From Neisseria arctica (GTDB lineage: Bacteria; Pseudomonadota; Gammaproteobacteria; Burkholderiales; Neisseriaceae): a DNA stretch of 64,000 bases. The notes under the pieces are model-generated. The model did no database searches. It was not told the DNA's origin and saw nothing but the letters and a program-made list of their open reading frames with translations. This document shows, piece by piece, positions 29,183 to 38,890 of the stretch; positions within the stretch are counted from its first letter, which is position 1, and each line of letters starts with the position of its first letter. The stretch spans positions 372,001 through 436,000 of the forward strand of contig NZ_CP091510.1 in NCBI RefSeq assembly GCF_022870905.1, read 5' to 3'. Position numbers and translations under genes: made by a program.

Positions 29183-29428
29183 ATGGGTTGGTTAGGTACT
29201 ATTATTGTAGGTTTTGTCATCGGTATATTGGCTAAGATGTTACACCCTGGTAAAGACAATTTGGGTTTTATTATGACCACTTTGTTAGGTGTGGGTGGTT
29301 CTTTATTGGCCGGTGCGGTTGGTGAGGGATTAGGCTGGTATCATGCAGGTGAAGGGGCTGGTTGGATTGCATCAACTATATTTGCAGTGATTATTTTGGC
29401 TATTTATACACGTGTGGTTAAGAAATAA
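29183..29428 (+). CDS. GlsB/YeaQ/YmgE family small membrane protein
   Basis: This 81-residue protein has three hydrophobic helices (about 4-20, 29-48 and 57-77) with Gly-rich packing and the family pattern GWLGTIIVGFVIGILAKMLHPG, then GFIMTTLLGVGGSLLAG. Members (transglycosylase-associated in Pfam) are induced by acid or stress in several bacteria, but their molecular role is unknown. GGGA lies about ten bases before the ATG. It stands alone beyond an AT-rich gap. Confidence 0.92.
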   Translation: MGWLGTIIVGFVIGILAKMLHPGKDNLGFIMTTLLGVGGSLLAGAVGEGLGWYHAGEGAGWIASTIFAVIILAIYTRVVKK

Positions 29429-29599
29429 GCATTTGTTTGCTGGACTATAAAGTTCATTTTGGGGCGGGGATGGAGTTTTCGGATTTCATCCCTAAATTTT
29501 TTATACATATGGCCCGATATGACAAAATTTTCAGAATCGATTCAGTTTTATTAAAAAATGCCTATGCCGTCTTAAAAACAATTCGATAGCGGTTAAATA

Positions 29600-29632
29600 A
29601 AAATACGCAAACAATATAGGTTTGCGTATTTT
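29600..29632. terminator. Bidirectional terminator between the GlsB gene and tal
   Basis: AAAATACGCAAAC pairs with GTTTGCGTATTTT around a short loop, with A and T runs on both sides, so it can serve both converging genes. A degenerate uptake word (GCCGTCTTAA) lies just before it near 29567. Confidence 0.85.
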
Positions 29633-29663
29633 AAAATATTTGATTCTCAAAATGGTGATTTGA

Positions 29664-30710
29664 TTAGCTTAACGGCTCAAGCAATTTGGCAAATGCATCG
29701 TTGAATTGTTGTAAGCCGTCTTCTTGTAAGCGTGAAGCCAGCGCTTCTACATCAATCCCGAGAGCTTCCACTTCAGCTAAGTGTGCCAATGCTTCTTTAG
29801 TATTGGCTGTTAATGTATTAGTTGCTACGCCATGATCTATAAAAGCTTTTAATGTAGCATCCGGTACGGTATTAACTGTTTCTCGGCCAATCAGGTTGTC
29901 TACATAGAGAGTATCTGGATATGAAGGGTTTTTTACGCCGGTAGAGGCCCAAAGTAATTGGACACGGTTTACATTTTCGTTAGCAAAAAATTCTTGGCTG
30001 AAGAAGTTCTGCCAGTCAAGATAAGCGGCTTTTGCTAAAGCAATGGCGACTTTCCCTTGTAAGTGGCTAGGAAGTGTCGTATCCAGAGCATTATCAATGC
30101 GTGAAATGAAGAAACTGGCCACAACTTGTATGTGCTTGGTCGGTAAACCGGCTGATAAGCGTTTTTCAATACCACGTTGATAGGCAGCATAAGCTTTTAG
30201 TGTTTGTTTGCGTGAGAATAACAGTGTAAGGTTAATGCTGAGGCCGTCTGAAACCAATTGTTCCAGTGCTTCGATGCCTGCATCTGTGGCAGGTACTTTG
30301 ATCATAACGTTTTTGCGATTGATTTCTGCATGTAAACGCTTGGCTTCGGCAACCGTACCTGCGGCATCGTGTGCCAAATCCGGAGATACTTCTAAGCTTA
30401 CAAAACCGGTTTTGCCGCCGCTTGATTCGAATTCCGGCAGGCATACGTCGCAAGCGGCTTGTACATCGGCAACGGCCAGTGTTTCATATCGTTGTTTCGG
30501 GTTAAGACTTTGTTCTTTTAAAGCGGTGATTTCATCTTTGTATAATGCATCGCCAGCAAAAGCTTTCTGGAAAATAGCGGGGTTTGATGTTACGCCGCAT
30601 ACACCTTGTTGCAACATTTTTGCCAATTCGCCGCTTTGTATCAGCGAGCGTGACAGGTTGTCCAGCCAGATTTGCTGTCCTAAAGCTTTAACGTCGGATA
30701 AAATGGTCAT
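29664..30710 (-). CDS. tal: Transaldolase
   Basis: This 348-residue pentose-phosphate enzyme moves a dihydroxyacetone unit between sugar phosphates. The Schiff-base lysine is Lys138 in [24 protein letters not shown] at 39-50 and [13 protein letters not shown] also match. The frame runs 26 codons further up, but the ATG at 30710 gives the usual start. It is divergent from kdsD with about 80 bases between them. An uptake sequence is embedded near 30241. Confidence 0.95.
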   Translation of the reverse strand: MTILSDVKALGQQIWLDNLSRSLIQSGELAKMLQQGVCGVTSNPAIFQKAFAGDALYKDEITALKEQSLNPKQRYETLAVADVQAACDVCLPEFESSGGKTGFVSLEVSPDLAHDAAGTVAEAKRLHAEINRKNVMIKVPATDAGIEALEQLVSDGLSINLTLLFSRKQTLKAYAAYQRGIEKRLSAGLPTKHIQVVASFFISRIDNALDTTLPSHLQGKVAIALAKAAYLDWQNFFSQEFFANENVNRVQLLWASTGVKNPSYPDTLYVDNLIGRETVNTVPDATLKAFIDHGVATNTLTANTKEALAHLAEVEALGIDVEALASRLQEDGLQQFNDAFAKLLEPLS

Positions 30711-30792
30711 CTCTGAGGCCTTTTTGAGTTGAGAATAGATGAATAATCCTACCTTGAAATGGCGTATTTGAATAGAGTAGGGAACCAAAAGA

Positions 30793-31770
30793 ATGAAAAA
30801 TCAGGCTGTACAATATTTGGATTGGGCACGTCAGGTATTGCAGACGGAAATACAAGCCTTGCAAGAAGTTACGGCAGACTTGGATGATAATTTTTCACAA
30901 GCCGTCGAGGTCATTAAAAATTGCCCAGGGCGTATTGTGGTGATGGGTATCGGCAAATCCGGACATATCGGCCGAAAAATTGCGGCAACGTTGGCTTCGA
31001 CGGGTACGCCTGCATTTTTTGTACATCCCGCAGAAGCTGCGCACGGTGATTTGGGAATGGTGGTGGACGGAGATGTGGTTTTGGCTCTTTCGAATTCCGG
31101 GGAGAGTGATGAGGTAACCGCCATTTTACCCGCTATTAAACGTAAAGAGGTAAAACTGGTATGTATTACAGGGAAGCCGCATTCTACTATGGGGCGTTAT
31201 GCCGATATCCATATTACTTGTGCCGTTTCCGCCGAAGCATGCCCGTTGGGCTTGGCTCCGACTTCCAGTTCGACGGCAATGTTGGCTTTAGGAGATGCTT
31301 TGGCGGTGGCCTTGCTGAGGGCTAGAGAATTTACACTGGACGATTTCGCTTTGAGCCACCCGGCCGGAAGTTTGGGTAAGCGCTTGCTCTTGAGGGTACG
31401 GGATATTATGCATACAGGTGAAGCCTTACCCTTTGTGTTAGAGGGCACTTCTTTAAAAAACGGCATTATCCGTATGAGTGCTACAGGATTGGGGATGCTG
31501 GCCATTGTAGATCTGGAAAACCGTATCAAAGGTATCTTTACCGACGGCGATTTGCGCCGTTTGTTTCAGCAACGTGATGATTTTACCGGTTTGTATATGG
31601 ATGAAGTTATGCATTTGAGCCCGCAAACCATTTCTGCCGATCAGTTGGCGACAGAAGCCTTGAAGCAGATGCAGCAAACCAAAGTAAGCGGCTTGTTGGT
31701 TGTTGATGAGGAGAAAAGGTTGGTGGGTGCGTTGAATATGCATGATTTGCTGAAGGCACGTATTATATAA
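30793..31770 (+). CDS. kdsD: Arabinose-5-phosphate isomerase
   Basis: This 325-residue enzyme converts ribulose-5-phosphate to arabinose-5-phosphate, the first step to KDO of lipooligosaccharide. An N-terminal SIS domain ([42 protein letters not shown]) is followed by two CBS domains (about 205-325; [17 protein letters not shown] and [19 protein letters not shown]). First gene of the kdsD-kdsC-lptC-lptA-lptB-rpoN-hpf cluster. Confidence 0.97.
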   Translation: MKNQAVQYLDWARQVLQTEIQALQEVTADLDDNFSQAVEVIKNCPGRIVVMGIGKSGHIGRKIAATLASTGTPAFFVHPAEAAHGDLGMVVDGDVVLALSNSGESDEVTAILPAIKRKEVKLVCITGKPHSTMGRYADIHITCAVSAEACPLGLAPTSSSTAMLALGDALAVALLRAREFTLDDFALSHPAGSLGKRLLLRVRDIMHTGEALPFVLEGTSLKNGIIRMSATGLGMLAIVDLENRIKGIFTDGDLRRLFQQRDDFTGLYMDEVMHLSPQTISADQLATEALKQMQQTKVSGLLVVDEEKRLVGALNMHDLLKARII

Positions 31771-31808
31771 AATATATGCAAATTGAATAAAAATAGGATT
31801 TAAAATTA

Positions 31809-32342
31809 ATGAACCTTTCTCCCGAATTGGAAACAAGAGCCAAAGCCGTTAAGCTACTGATTATGGATGTGGATGGCGTGTTGACCGATGGTCATATCTA
31901 TATCCGTGATAACGGTGAAGAGATTAAGTCGTTTCACACTTTGGATGGGCACGGTTTGAAAATGTTACAGAATAGCGGTGTCAGAACGGCGATTATTACC
32001 GGCAGAGATGCGCCGTCTGTCGGCTTGCGTGTTAAGCAATTAGGTATTAACTATTATTATAAAGGCATACACGATAAAAAAGCGGCCTATGCTGATTTGC
32101 GCGCCCAAGCAGGAGTAGAGGAGCATGAGTGTGCTTTTATCGGTGATGATGTGGTTGATTTGCCTGTTATGGTACGCTGCGGTTTGCCGGTTGCCGTACC
32201 TGAAGCACATGATTTTACTTTGCGGCATGCGGTTTATATAACGAAGAAGCAGGCAGGAAGAGGTGCGGTACGCGAATTGTGTGATTTGATTATGCTGGCA
32301 CAGGGAACATTGCAGCCTGCACTGGAAGAGTACATTAAATGA
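31809..32342 (+). CDS. kdsC: 3-deoxy-D-manno-octulosonate-8-phosphate phosphatase
   Basis: This 177-residue HAD-family phosphatase removes phosphate from KDO-8-phosphate. The nucleophile motif is DVDGVLTDG (Asp20, Asp22). TAIITGRDAPSV and IGDDVVDLPVM are HAD motifs II and IV. It has no cap domain, as expected for tetrameric KdsC. The stop overlaps the lptC start as ATGA. Confidence 0.97.
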   Translation: MNLSPELETRAKAVKLLIMDVDGVLTDGHIYIRDNGEEIKSFHTLDGHGLKMLQNSGVRTAIITGRDAPSVGLRVKQLGINYYYKGIHDKKAAYADLRAQAGVEEHECAFIGDDVVDLPVMVRCGLPVAVPEAHDFTLRHAVYITKKQAGRGAVRELCDLIMLAQGTLQPALEEYIK

Positions 32343-32920
32343 TAAAAAAATGGCGAGGCGGTTGGCTGTTTCCGCTGGTTTTGGCACTCGGTTTAGGAGT
32401 GTTGAGCGCCTGGTTGGGGCGTATTAGCGAGCTGGATATTGAAGAGGTGGCATTGAATCCGAACGAACCCCAATACTCTATGAGTGGTATTGATGGCCGT
32501 CGCTTTGATGAAACCGGCCGTCTGAAAGAGAATCTCAGTGCGAGAAAGGCTTGGCAGTTGCCTAAAAGTGATGATGTTTATTTTGCCGAACCAAATTTGG
32601 TGTTATACGGAGAAAGTGGGAGACTGTATGATGTAAATAGCAGTGAAGCCCGCTACAATACAGAAAACCGCCAAGTGGTTTTTGAAAAAAACGTGGTGTT
32701 GACCAAAGCGGCTGAAGCGGGACGTCCGGCCGGAATCTTGAAAACATCGAGTTTGACCGTAGATACCCAAAATGAAAATGCTTATACCGATGCAGCGGTT
32801 GTGTACCAATACGGACAATCGCAAGGTACGGCACAAGGTGTGCAATACAATCATCAAAAAGGTTTCCTAAATTTACCCTCGAGAGTGAAAGCCATTATTT
32901 ATGACCCGAAAAATCCTTAA
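32339..32920 (+). CDS. lptC: LPS export protein LptC
   Basis: This 193-residue protein has a single N-terminal membrane anchor (about 11-26) and a periplasmic beta-jellyroll (MSGIDGRRFDETGRLKENLSARKAWQLP). It links the LptBFG transporter to LptA. It overlaps kdsC by four bases and lptA by 20. The uptake word CGGCCGTCTGAAA is read in frame as GRLKE near 32517, an example of an uptake sequence fitted into coding DNA. Confidence 0.93.
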   Translation: MIKKWRGGWLFPLVLALGLGVLSAWLGRISELDIEEVALNPNEPQYSMSGIDGRRFDETGRLKENLSARKAWQLPKSDDVYFAEPNLVLYGESGRLYDVNSSEARYNTENRQVVFEKNVVLTKAAEAGRPAGILKTSSLTVDTQNENAYTDAAVVYQYGQSQGTAQGVQYNHQKGFLNLPSRVKAIIYDPKNP

Positions 32921-33410
32921 AAGCGCGGCATGGGCCGTATTTTTGGCTGCTGCGCCTGTCGCTTTCGCATTGGAAAGCGATCGTAATCAACCAATTGAAA
33001 TCGAAGCAGACCAAGGCTCGCTTGATCAGGCTAACCAAGTAACCACTTTCAGTGGGAATGTTATTATCAAACAAGGTTCGCTCAATATCCGTGCCGGAAG
33101 CGTAAAAGTTTCGCGCGATGCGAAAGGGCAGCAGCTAATGGCGGCAACGGGCAATCCTGTCCGTTTCGGGCAAACGCTGGATGGTAATAAAGGCCGTGTC
33201 GAAGGGCAGGCCAATAATGTCGAATATTCTTCGGCAACAGGCATCGTGAAGTTGACCGGTAATGCCAAAGTTCAACGTGGCGGAGACAGGGCGGAGGGGG
33301 CCAGCATCGTTTATAATACCCGCACGGAAGTTTATACCGTTAGCGGCAGCAAGGTTGCCTCCGGTAAAGGCGGTAAGCGGGTAACCGTAGTTATCCAGCC
33401 TAATAAATAA
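32901..33410 (+). CDS. lptA: LPS transport periplasmic protein LptA
   Basis: This 169-residue protein has a signal peptide (cleavage likely after AAPVAFA) and an OstA-type jellyroll: [36 protein letters not shown], later [30 protein letters not shown]. LptA molecules form the periplasmic bridge for lipooligosaccharide. It overlaps the end of lptC by 20 bases. An uptake-sequence hairpin separates it from lptB. Confidence 0.96.
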   Translation: MTRKILKSAAWAVFLAAAPVAFALESDRNQPIEIEADQGSLDQANQVTTFSGNVIIKQGSLNIRAGSVKVSRDAKGQQLMAATGNPVRFGQTLDGNKGRVEGQANNVEYSSATGIVKLTGNAKVQRGGDRAEGASIVYNTRTEVYTVSGSKVASGKGGKRVTVVIQPNK

Positions 33411-33434
33411 TTTTGAGCTCAAGATTCATCCGTC

Positions 33435-33473
33435 AGGCCGTCTGAAATTGACAGAAGCATTTCAGACGGCCTT
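33435..33473 (+). terminator. Paired uptake sequences inside the lpt operon
   Basis: AGGCCGTCTGAAA and TTTCAGACGGCCT flank a 13-base loop between lptA and lptB, ending in TTAAAA rather than a T run. It may act as a partial attenuator or processing hairpin. Confidence 0.6.
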
Positions 33474-33516
33474 AAAAACGTTTACAATAACCCCAATCAC
33501 TTTTTTGAGTTTTCCT

Positions 33517-34251
33517 ATGAATGCTACGCACAGCCGCTTACATGTCGCAAATTTACAGAAAGCGTTTAAAAAGCGCCAAGTAGTGAAAAACTTTTCATTG
33601 GATATTGAAAGCGGCGAAGTTGTAGGCTTGCTTGGGCCGAACGGGGCAGGTAAAACCACCAGCTTTTATATGATTGTCGGCTTGATTGCCGCGGATGCCG
33701 GTACGGTACAGCTCGATGGGCGGGAAATACGTCATCTGCCGATTCACGAACGCGCGCGGTTGGGTTTGGGTTACCTGCCCCAAGAGGCGTCTATTTTCAG
33801 AAAAATGACGGTAGAGCAAAATATCCGGGCGATCTTGGAAATCAGCTTGTCGGATAAGTCGAAAATCGACAGCGAATTAAACCGTTTGTTGGCCGATTTA
33901 AATATCGAGCGTTTGAGGGAAAGCCCTGCACCTTCTCTTTCTGGAGGAGAGCGCCGTCGCGTGGAAATCGCCCGTGTATTGGCTATGCAGCCGCGATTTA
34001 TTTTGCTAGACGAACCCTTTGCGGGTGTAGATCCGATTGCCGTGCTGGATATTCAAAAAATCATTGAGTTTTTAAAGGCACGGGGTATCGGTGTATTGAT
34101 TACCGACCATAATGTACGGGAAACCCTACGCATCTGTGATCGTGCTTATATTATCAGTGAAGGTACCGTATTAGCCTCAGGCGAACCTGATGAGTTGGTC
34201 AATAACGAGCAGGTACGCGCCGTTTATCTTGGTGAAAATTTCGATTATTAA
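33517..34251 (+). CDS. lptB: LPS export ABC transporter ATP-binding protein LptB
   Basis: This 244-residue ATPase powers extraction of lipooligosaccharide from the inner membrane with LptF and LptG, which are not in this window. Walker A is GPNGAGKTT, the signature is [13 protein letters not shown] and Walker B is [13 protein letters not shown]. Start at 33517 is chosen because the earlier frame would run through the uptake hairpin and the family begins near MxxxSxLxVxNLxKxFKKRQVV. rpoN starts nine bases after its stop. Confidence 0.96.
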   Translation: MNATHSRLHVANLQKAFKKRQVVKNFSLDIESGEVVGLLGPNGAGKTTSFYMIVGLIAADAGTVQLDGREIRHLPIHERARLGLGYLPQEASIFRKMTVEQNIRAILEISLSDKSKIDSELNRLLADLNIERLRESPAPSLSGGERRRVEIARVLAMQPRFILLDEPFAGVDPIAVLDIQKIIEFLKARGIGVLITDHNVRETLRICDRAYIISEGTVLASGEPDELVNNEQVRAVYLGENFDY

Positions 34252-34259
34252 CATTCTTT

Positions 34260-35612
34260 ATGAGCAGCCAGACTTTCCGCCTAAAACTGAAACAAACCCA
34301 GCAGCTGAACCAAAATTTACAGCAGTCTTTGCGTATTTTGCAGCTGTCGGGTTTGGAGTTGGAGCGGGAGGTGGATGATTGGTTGCAGGATAACCCCCTG
34401 CTTGAAAGGGTTGAGGCTGATTTCCAGTCTGAGCCCGAACGAGTTTCCGCTGCACCTGCCCGAACCAACCAAATCGGCGGCGAAGAGGCCGAAGATGTTT
34501 GGGCGACTATTGCCGATGAAGATAATTTCCACGAATACTTACACAAGCAAGTCAGCGAGCATCCCCTGAGTGCCGAAGAAGCGGCCAAAGTTCATTTTCT
34601 GATTGATTTTCTTGATGAACAAGGCTATTTGACAGATAGTCTTACCGATATTATCGAGCATACACCGCTAGAATGGATGTCGGATGAAGAAGATATCCAG
34701 CATGCTTTGGATTGTTTGCAGCAGTTTGATCCCGCAGGTGTTGGCGCTTCGGGTTTGGCTGAATCGTTGCTGTTGCAGTTGCAACGCTTGCCGGCTTCTT
34801 CCGCGCGCCAGTGCGCTGCACGGATCACTTTGGAGTATCTGGATGACTTGGGTGGGAGCCGGCAGCAGAATGTGATTAAATTAAAACGCGAGCTTCCGGA
34901 TGATGCAGATACTATCCATCAGGCATTGGATATTATCGGTAGTCTTAATCCTTTTCCAGCTTACGGTTTTTCAGGAGGAGAACCTGCCGGTTATGTTCAA
35001 CCCGATGTATGGGTTAAGGAAACTGCCGAGGGATGGACTGTTGGAAGTAACGAACAGGCATGGCCTCAAGTACGGGTTAATCAAGAATTTTACGACTTGC
35101 TGAAGAGCAGCCACGATGTGGATCCTGTGTGGAAAGAAAAAATTACCGAGGCACGCCAAAAAATCGAAAGCTTGGCACACCGTAAAAGTACGGTATTGCG
35201 TTTGGCGGAATATATTGTTGAACGGCAAGCCGATTTTTTTATTTTCGGTGAAATCGGGCTGACGCCGATGCTGTTGAAAGATGCCGCTGTCGATTTGGGT
35301 GTTGCAGAAAGTACGGTGTCCCGAGCTGTTAATCATAAATATTTGGCTTGCCCGCGCGGTGTGTTTGCGTTACGCTACTTCTTCACACAGGCAGTAGATG
35401 CAGGTGAGGACAACGAAGGAACCAGCCAAAGTGCAGTTAAAGCGATGCTGGCTCAATTGGTGGAGTCTGAAAATAAATATAAGCCTTATTCGGATCAAGC
35501 TTTATGTAAAATGTTGTCGCAGCAGGGGATTGAGATTGCACGGCGTACCGTTGCCAAATATCGCGAATCGATGAATATCGCTCCCGCCCACCAACGCAAG
35601 CTCGCACGGTAA
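34260..35612 (+). CDS. rpoN: RNA polymerase sigma-54 factor, apparently intact
   Basis: This 450-residue protein has all sigma-54 parts. Region I is Gln/Leu-rich (residues 1-50, QTQQLNQNLQQSLRILQLSGLELE). The core-binding region is about 95-290. The helix-turn-helix is at about 334-378 (LTPMLLKDAAVDLGVAESTVSRAVNHKYL). The RpoN box ARRTVAKYRE is at 428-437. In N. gonorrhoeae and N. meningitidis the locus is a degenerate rpoN-like sequence, whereas commensal N. elongata has a working RpoN. This copy therefore looks functional. It sits between lptB and hpf, as in most proteobacteria. Confidence 0.97.
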   Translation: MSSQTFRLKLKQTQQLNQNLQQSLRILQLSGLELEREVDDWLQDNPLLERVEADFQSEPERVSAAPARTNQIGGEEAEDVWATIADEDNFHEYLHKQVSEHPLSAEEAAKVHFLIDFLDEQGYLTDSLTDIIEHTPLEWMSDEEDIQHALDCLQQFDPAGVGASGLAESLLLQLQRLPASSARQCAARITLEYLDDLGGSRQQNVIKLKRELPDDADTIHQALDIIGSLNPFPAYGFSGGEPAGYVQPDVWVKETAEGWTVGSNEQAWPQVRVNQEFYDLLKSSHDVDPVWKEKITEARQKIESLAHRKSTVLRLAEYIVERQADFFIFGEIGLTPMLLKDAAVDLGVAESTVSRAVNHKYLACPRGVFALRYFFTQAVDAGEDNEGTSQSAVKAMLAQLVESENKYKPYSDQALCKMLSQQGIEIARRTVAKYRESMNIAPAHQRKLAR

Positions 35613-35670
35613 GTATTTTTCTCCAATCCGTTTCAGGCGGATTGGAATTCTCAACCGAAGGAGTATAGTT

Positions 35671-35988
35671 ATGAACCTGAAAATTACCGGTCTGAATTTC
35701 GATGTTACCGAAGCTATTAAGAATCACGTTGCCGGTAAACTTGAGCGGATTAACCGCCATGCGGAAAATGTGATTTCGGTGACCGTCACCCTTTCGGTGG
35801 AGAAAGTTAACAATAAGGCAGAGGCTGATGTACATTTGGCCGGTAAAAATTTGCATGTCGAAGCTGTTGAATCAGATATGTATGCGGCGGTAGATGTATT
35901 GATGGACAAACTTGACCGCGCCATTTTGAAGCATAAGGAAAAACGCAATGATGTGCGCTCGGCTCCGGTTCCGGCTGCCGAAGAATAA
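35671..35988 (+). CDS. hpf: Ribosome hibernation promoting factor
   Basis: This 105-residue protein of the HPF/YfiA family (MNLKITGLNFDVTEAIKNHVAGKLERINRH at the N-terminus, SDMYAAVDVLMDKLDRAILKHKEK in the second half) binds the 30S decoding centre and stabilises inactive ribosomes in stationary phase. It is the short form without the C-terminal dimerisation domain. GAAGGAG precedes the ATG. It follows rpoN, the usual order. Confidence 0.95.
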   Translation: MNLKITGLNFDVTEAIKNHVAGKLERINRHAENVISVTVTLSVEKVNNKAEADVHLAGKNLHVEAVESDMYAAVDVLMDKLDRAILKHKEKRNDVRSAPVPAAEE

Positions 35989-36006
35989 TGTTCTATATTT
36001 CTTTTG

Positions 36007-36032
36007 AAAAACCCTGCTCAGGCAGGGTTTTT
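36007..36032 (+). terminator. Terminator of the rpoN-hpf end of the operon
   Basis: AAAACCCTGC pairs with GCAGGGTTTT across TCAGG, followed by T. A second hairpin made of uptake sequences follows at once. Confidence 0.88.
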
Positions 36033-36040
36033 ATTTATTT

Positions 36041-36070
36041 ATGCCGTCTGAAAGTGTTTTCAGACGGCAT
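36041..36070 (-). terminator. Terminator of prmA (paired AT-type uptake sequences)
   Basis: ATGCCGTCTGAAA and TTTTCAGACGGCAT face each other 31 bases beyond the prmA stop. Confidence 0.78.
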
Positions 36071-36101
36071 ATTTGAGGAGATATGAAGAAGGCGTGCCGC
36101 A

Positions 36102-36989
36102 CTAGCGTTTGGTGCCGCTTAAACATGCCCAACCGTTATCGATTTGAGCAGGCGCCAAGTCGAACCACTGGCCGTAGATGCCGCTCATTTCCTCTACTTG
36201 TTCTTCGAGAATACCGGATAAAACGATACGGCCGCCTTGTTTGGTACGGCCAGCCAGCATTTCACCGAGCATGCGCAACGGATTGGCCAGAATATTGGCA
36301 ACGACTACATCGAATTGGCCCTGTGGTAAAGCATCCGGAAGATAGAAATGGGCGCTGACATCGTTTTGGGCGGCATTGTCGTTACTGGCGCGGATGGCTT
36401 GTTCGTCAATATCTACGCCAGTAGCACTGCCGGCGCCGAGTTTGAGTGCGGCAATGGCCAAAATCCCTGATCCGCAACCATAGTCCAGTATGCTTTCTCC
36501 GCCTTTTAAATTGTTATCCAGCCATTGAAGACACAAATGTGTAGTCGGGTGGCTGCCGGTGCCGAATGCCAACCCGGGATCAAGTTGGAGGTTGACTGCT
36601 TGGGCATCCGGTACTTCGTGCCATGAGGGAGTAATCCATAGGCGGTCGGAAATTTTAATCGGGTCGAATTGTGATTGCGTAAGGCGAACCCAATCTTGCT
36701 CGGGCAGAAGTTCGGTTTCATAAACGGGGATGTTGATTCCGCATTGTTGTGCCGCCGCAGCGATAATCGGATCAACATCGGCTTGTTCTTCAAATAATAC
36801 GATCACTTTGCTTTGCTGCCAGATTTGCTCGGTCGGCATGCCGGGCTCGCCGAAAATAGCTTGTTCGTTGGCGGTTCCGGCATAGGCGTCTTCAATGGCG
36901 GCTGAAAGGGCACCGTGTTCCATAAGTGCGTCTGAGAGAGGCTCCGCGATATGATCGTTGACGGCAATGGTGGTTTGTTGGTAGGCCAT
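36102..36989 (-). CDS. prmA: Ribosomal protein L11 methyltransferase
   Basis: This 295-residue SAM-dependent enzyme trimethylates L11. The N-terminal substrate-binding domain (residues about 1-100) precedes the Rossmann domain with LDYGCGSGILAIAALKLGA and VVANILANPLRML. GLAFGTGSHPTTHLCL is diagnostic for PrmA. Start at 36989 (MAYQQTTIAVND) is used; one four codons earlier is possible. Confidence 0.95.
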   Translation of the reverse strand: MAYQQTTIAVNDHIAEPLSDALMEHGALSAAIEDAYAGTANEQAIFGEPGMPTEQIWQQSKVIVLFEEQADVDPIIAAAAQQCGINIPVYETELLPEQDWVRLTQSQFDPIKISDRLWITPSWHEVPDAQAVNLQLDPGLAFGTGSHPTTHLCLQWLDNNLKGGESILDYGCGSGILAIAALKLGAGSATGVDIDEQAIRASNDNAAQNDVSAHFYLPDALPQGQFDVVVANILANPLRMLGEMLAGRTKQGGRIVLSGILEEQVEEMSGIYGQWFDLAPAQIDNGWACLSGTKR

Positions 36990-37011
36990 AATTTCTTTCA
37001 TGTAAATTAAG

Positions 37012-37037
37012 GAGCCGTCTGAATGGTTTCAGACGGC
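37012..37037 (-). terminator. Uptake-sequence hairpin downstream of aceK
   Basis: AGCCGTCTGAA pairs with TTCAGACGGCT between aceK and prmA. A further single uptake sequence lies at 37091, just after the aceK stop. Confidence 0.7.
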
Positions 37038-37111
37038 TGATTCAGAATAGGTTCATTTTAACGGAACGGCTGCAATTTAAAAAGGTTTGAGGCCGTCTGA
37101 AAAAGCGGGCT

Positions 37112-38890
37112 TTACACGTCGGTATGATCCATCAGCCCTTTGGCGACTTTATCGGGTGTAAAGCGTACCGATTGAGGGTAGGGATAGAAATCGTCAAACA
37201 GGCCTTGTTCGAGCAAGGCTTTTTTCCCTTGCCAGAATTCAGGTGTGAGCAGGTCTTTGTGGTGTTGCAGGAACACTTGCTTCACATCAGGTTCGCCTAG
37301 TAGAAACGGGCCGAACTCTTCGGGAAAAACGTCTCCTTTGTGGACCGGATACCAAACCTCACCCGACATTTCGAACTCGGGATTGGGGGCGGGCGGGATG
37401 GCGCGGAAGTTGCAGTCGGTCATATATTCGATTTCGTCGTAATCATAGAAAATCACGCGCCCGAAACGGGTCATGCCGAAGTTTTTATACAGCATATCGC
37501 CGGGGAAGATGTTGGCAGAGGCCAACTCTTTGAGGGCGTAGCCGTAATCGATGACGGCAGCGGCTTTTTCAGCGGGTTTTGCCTGCTGCATAAAGAGGTT
37601 GAGCGGTTTCAAACGATACTCGACATACACGTGTTTGATAATCAGCCAGTCGTCGTTTTCTTCGATTTGTTCGGGCGCCAGTGTGCGCATTTCCTCAATA
37701 AATTCTTCACTGCAACGGTTTTTGGGCAGCGGTACATTGGAAAACTCCAAAATATCCGTCATCCGCCCGACGCGGTCATGTTTTTTCACCAAAAGATATT
37801 TTTGCCGCACATATTCGCGGTCGAAGTCTTTATTGGGGCCGAACTTATCTTTGATAACTTTGAAAACGTAGGGAAAAGAAGGTAGGGTGAACACCGTCAT
37901 TACCAAACCTTTTACGCCGGGAGCGAGGATAAATTGGTCGTGGGAGTATTGGAGGTGTTGGGTAAATTCGCGCCACCAGATATTTTTTCCCTGCTTATGC
38001 AGACCCACCATGGTATAAAGATCGCCTATGGAACGGACTGGAAGCATATTGTGCAAAAAGCGTACATATCCGCTGGGTACGGGCATATCGACTAAGAAAT
38101 AGGCTCGTGCAAATGAGAATAAAACGGCAATTTGTTTGGGGTCGAAAAGTGCTGTATCGACAATCAGCTTGCCGTTAGCGTTGTGCAGAACAGCCAGTGC
38201 AAAGGGATGGCGGACGCTGCCGTTGATAATCTGCCCGAAAATGTATGCGCCCTTATTCCGGTAAAAAGGTGAGTTCAGCACCTGAACATGCAGGTTCATT
38301 TCTTCGGGCGGCCAATCGGTTTGGAAGTGTCGTTTGGCAGCCCGCAAAATATTGCTGATGTCTTTGCCGATATGGGCAAACGGAACATTCCAGCCGAAAT
38401 GAAAGAGGATATCGCGCATACAACCACGCAGGCCTTGTTTGCTGGGGTAAAACGAGCTGAAAGTGGGCGGGTCCGAGTCGATATATTCTGTGCTGGTGGC
38501 CGGTTTTACAAAGATGAATTGATTGTTGTAATACTCTTTTGAAAGCAGGCGGGTAGATACGGAATTGAAAAAAGTTTCTGCCAATTCGGGCTGTTTGTGG
38601 TTCACTAAAAGCGCAATATATTCGGTTTTGGCCGCCGCCCATACTTCATCGCTCAGCGCATTGGCGGCATGTTCGCGGCGCAGTGTGTCTACTGCCTCGG
38701 AAACCCGCTGATCGTACATCTGGATACGTGTGGCCACCAAATCCTGAATGCCGCGCCAGTTGCGCTCTTCGAAAAACGCCTTGGCTTTGGCGGTTACTTC
38801 GCGGTAAAGACGGTAGTGTTTGTTGAAGCCGGCAAGCATGGTTTCTGCAACCGCGCGCCCTTGAAGTTGCGATAGTTGTTGTCGCGTCAT
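37112..38890 (-). CDS. aceK: Isocitrate dehydrogenase kinase/phosphatase
   Basis: This 592-residue bifunctional enzyme switches isocitrate dehydrogenase off by phosphorylation to favour the glyoxylate shunt. The N-terminal regulatory half (MLAGFNKHYRLYREVT) and the kinase half with LAPGVKGLVMTVFTLPSFPYVFKVIKDKFGPNK and the metal-binding end MLYKNFGMTRFGRVIFYDYDEIEYM match throughout. GAGGAAAATC precedes the ATG at 38890. No isocitrate lyase or malate synthase gene adjoins it, unlike the aceBAK operon. Confidence 0.96.
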   Translation of the reverse strand: MTRQQLSQLQGRAVAETMLAGFNKHYRLYREVTAKAKAFFEERNWRGIQDLVATRIQMYDQRVSEAVDTLRREHAANALSDEVWAAAKTEYIALLVNHKQPELAETFFNSVSTRLLSKEYYNNQFIFVKPATSTEYIDSDPPTFSSFYPSKQGLRGCMRDILFHFGWNVPFAHIGKDISNILRAAKRHFQTDWPPEEMNLHVQVLNSPFYRNKGAYIFGQIINGSVRHPFALAVLHNANGKLIVDTALFDPKQIAVLFSFARAYFLVDMPVPSGYVRFLHNMLPVRSIGDLYTMVGLHKQGKNIWWREFTQHLQYSHDQFILAPGVKGLVMTVFTLPSFPYVFKVIKDKFGPNKDFDREYVRQKYLLVKKHDRVGRMTDILEFSNVPLPKNRCSEEFIEEMRTLAPEQIEENDDWLIIKHVYVEYRLKPLNLFMQQAKPAEKAAAVIDYGYALKELASANIFPGDMLYKNFGMTRFGRVIFYDYDEIEYMTDCNFRAIPPAPNPEFEMSGEVWYPVHKGDVFPEEFGPFLLGEPDVKQVFLQHHKDLLTPEFWQGKKALLEQGLFDDFYPYPQSVRFTPDKVAKGLMDHTDV

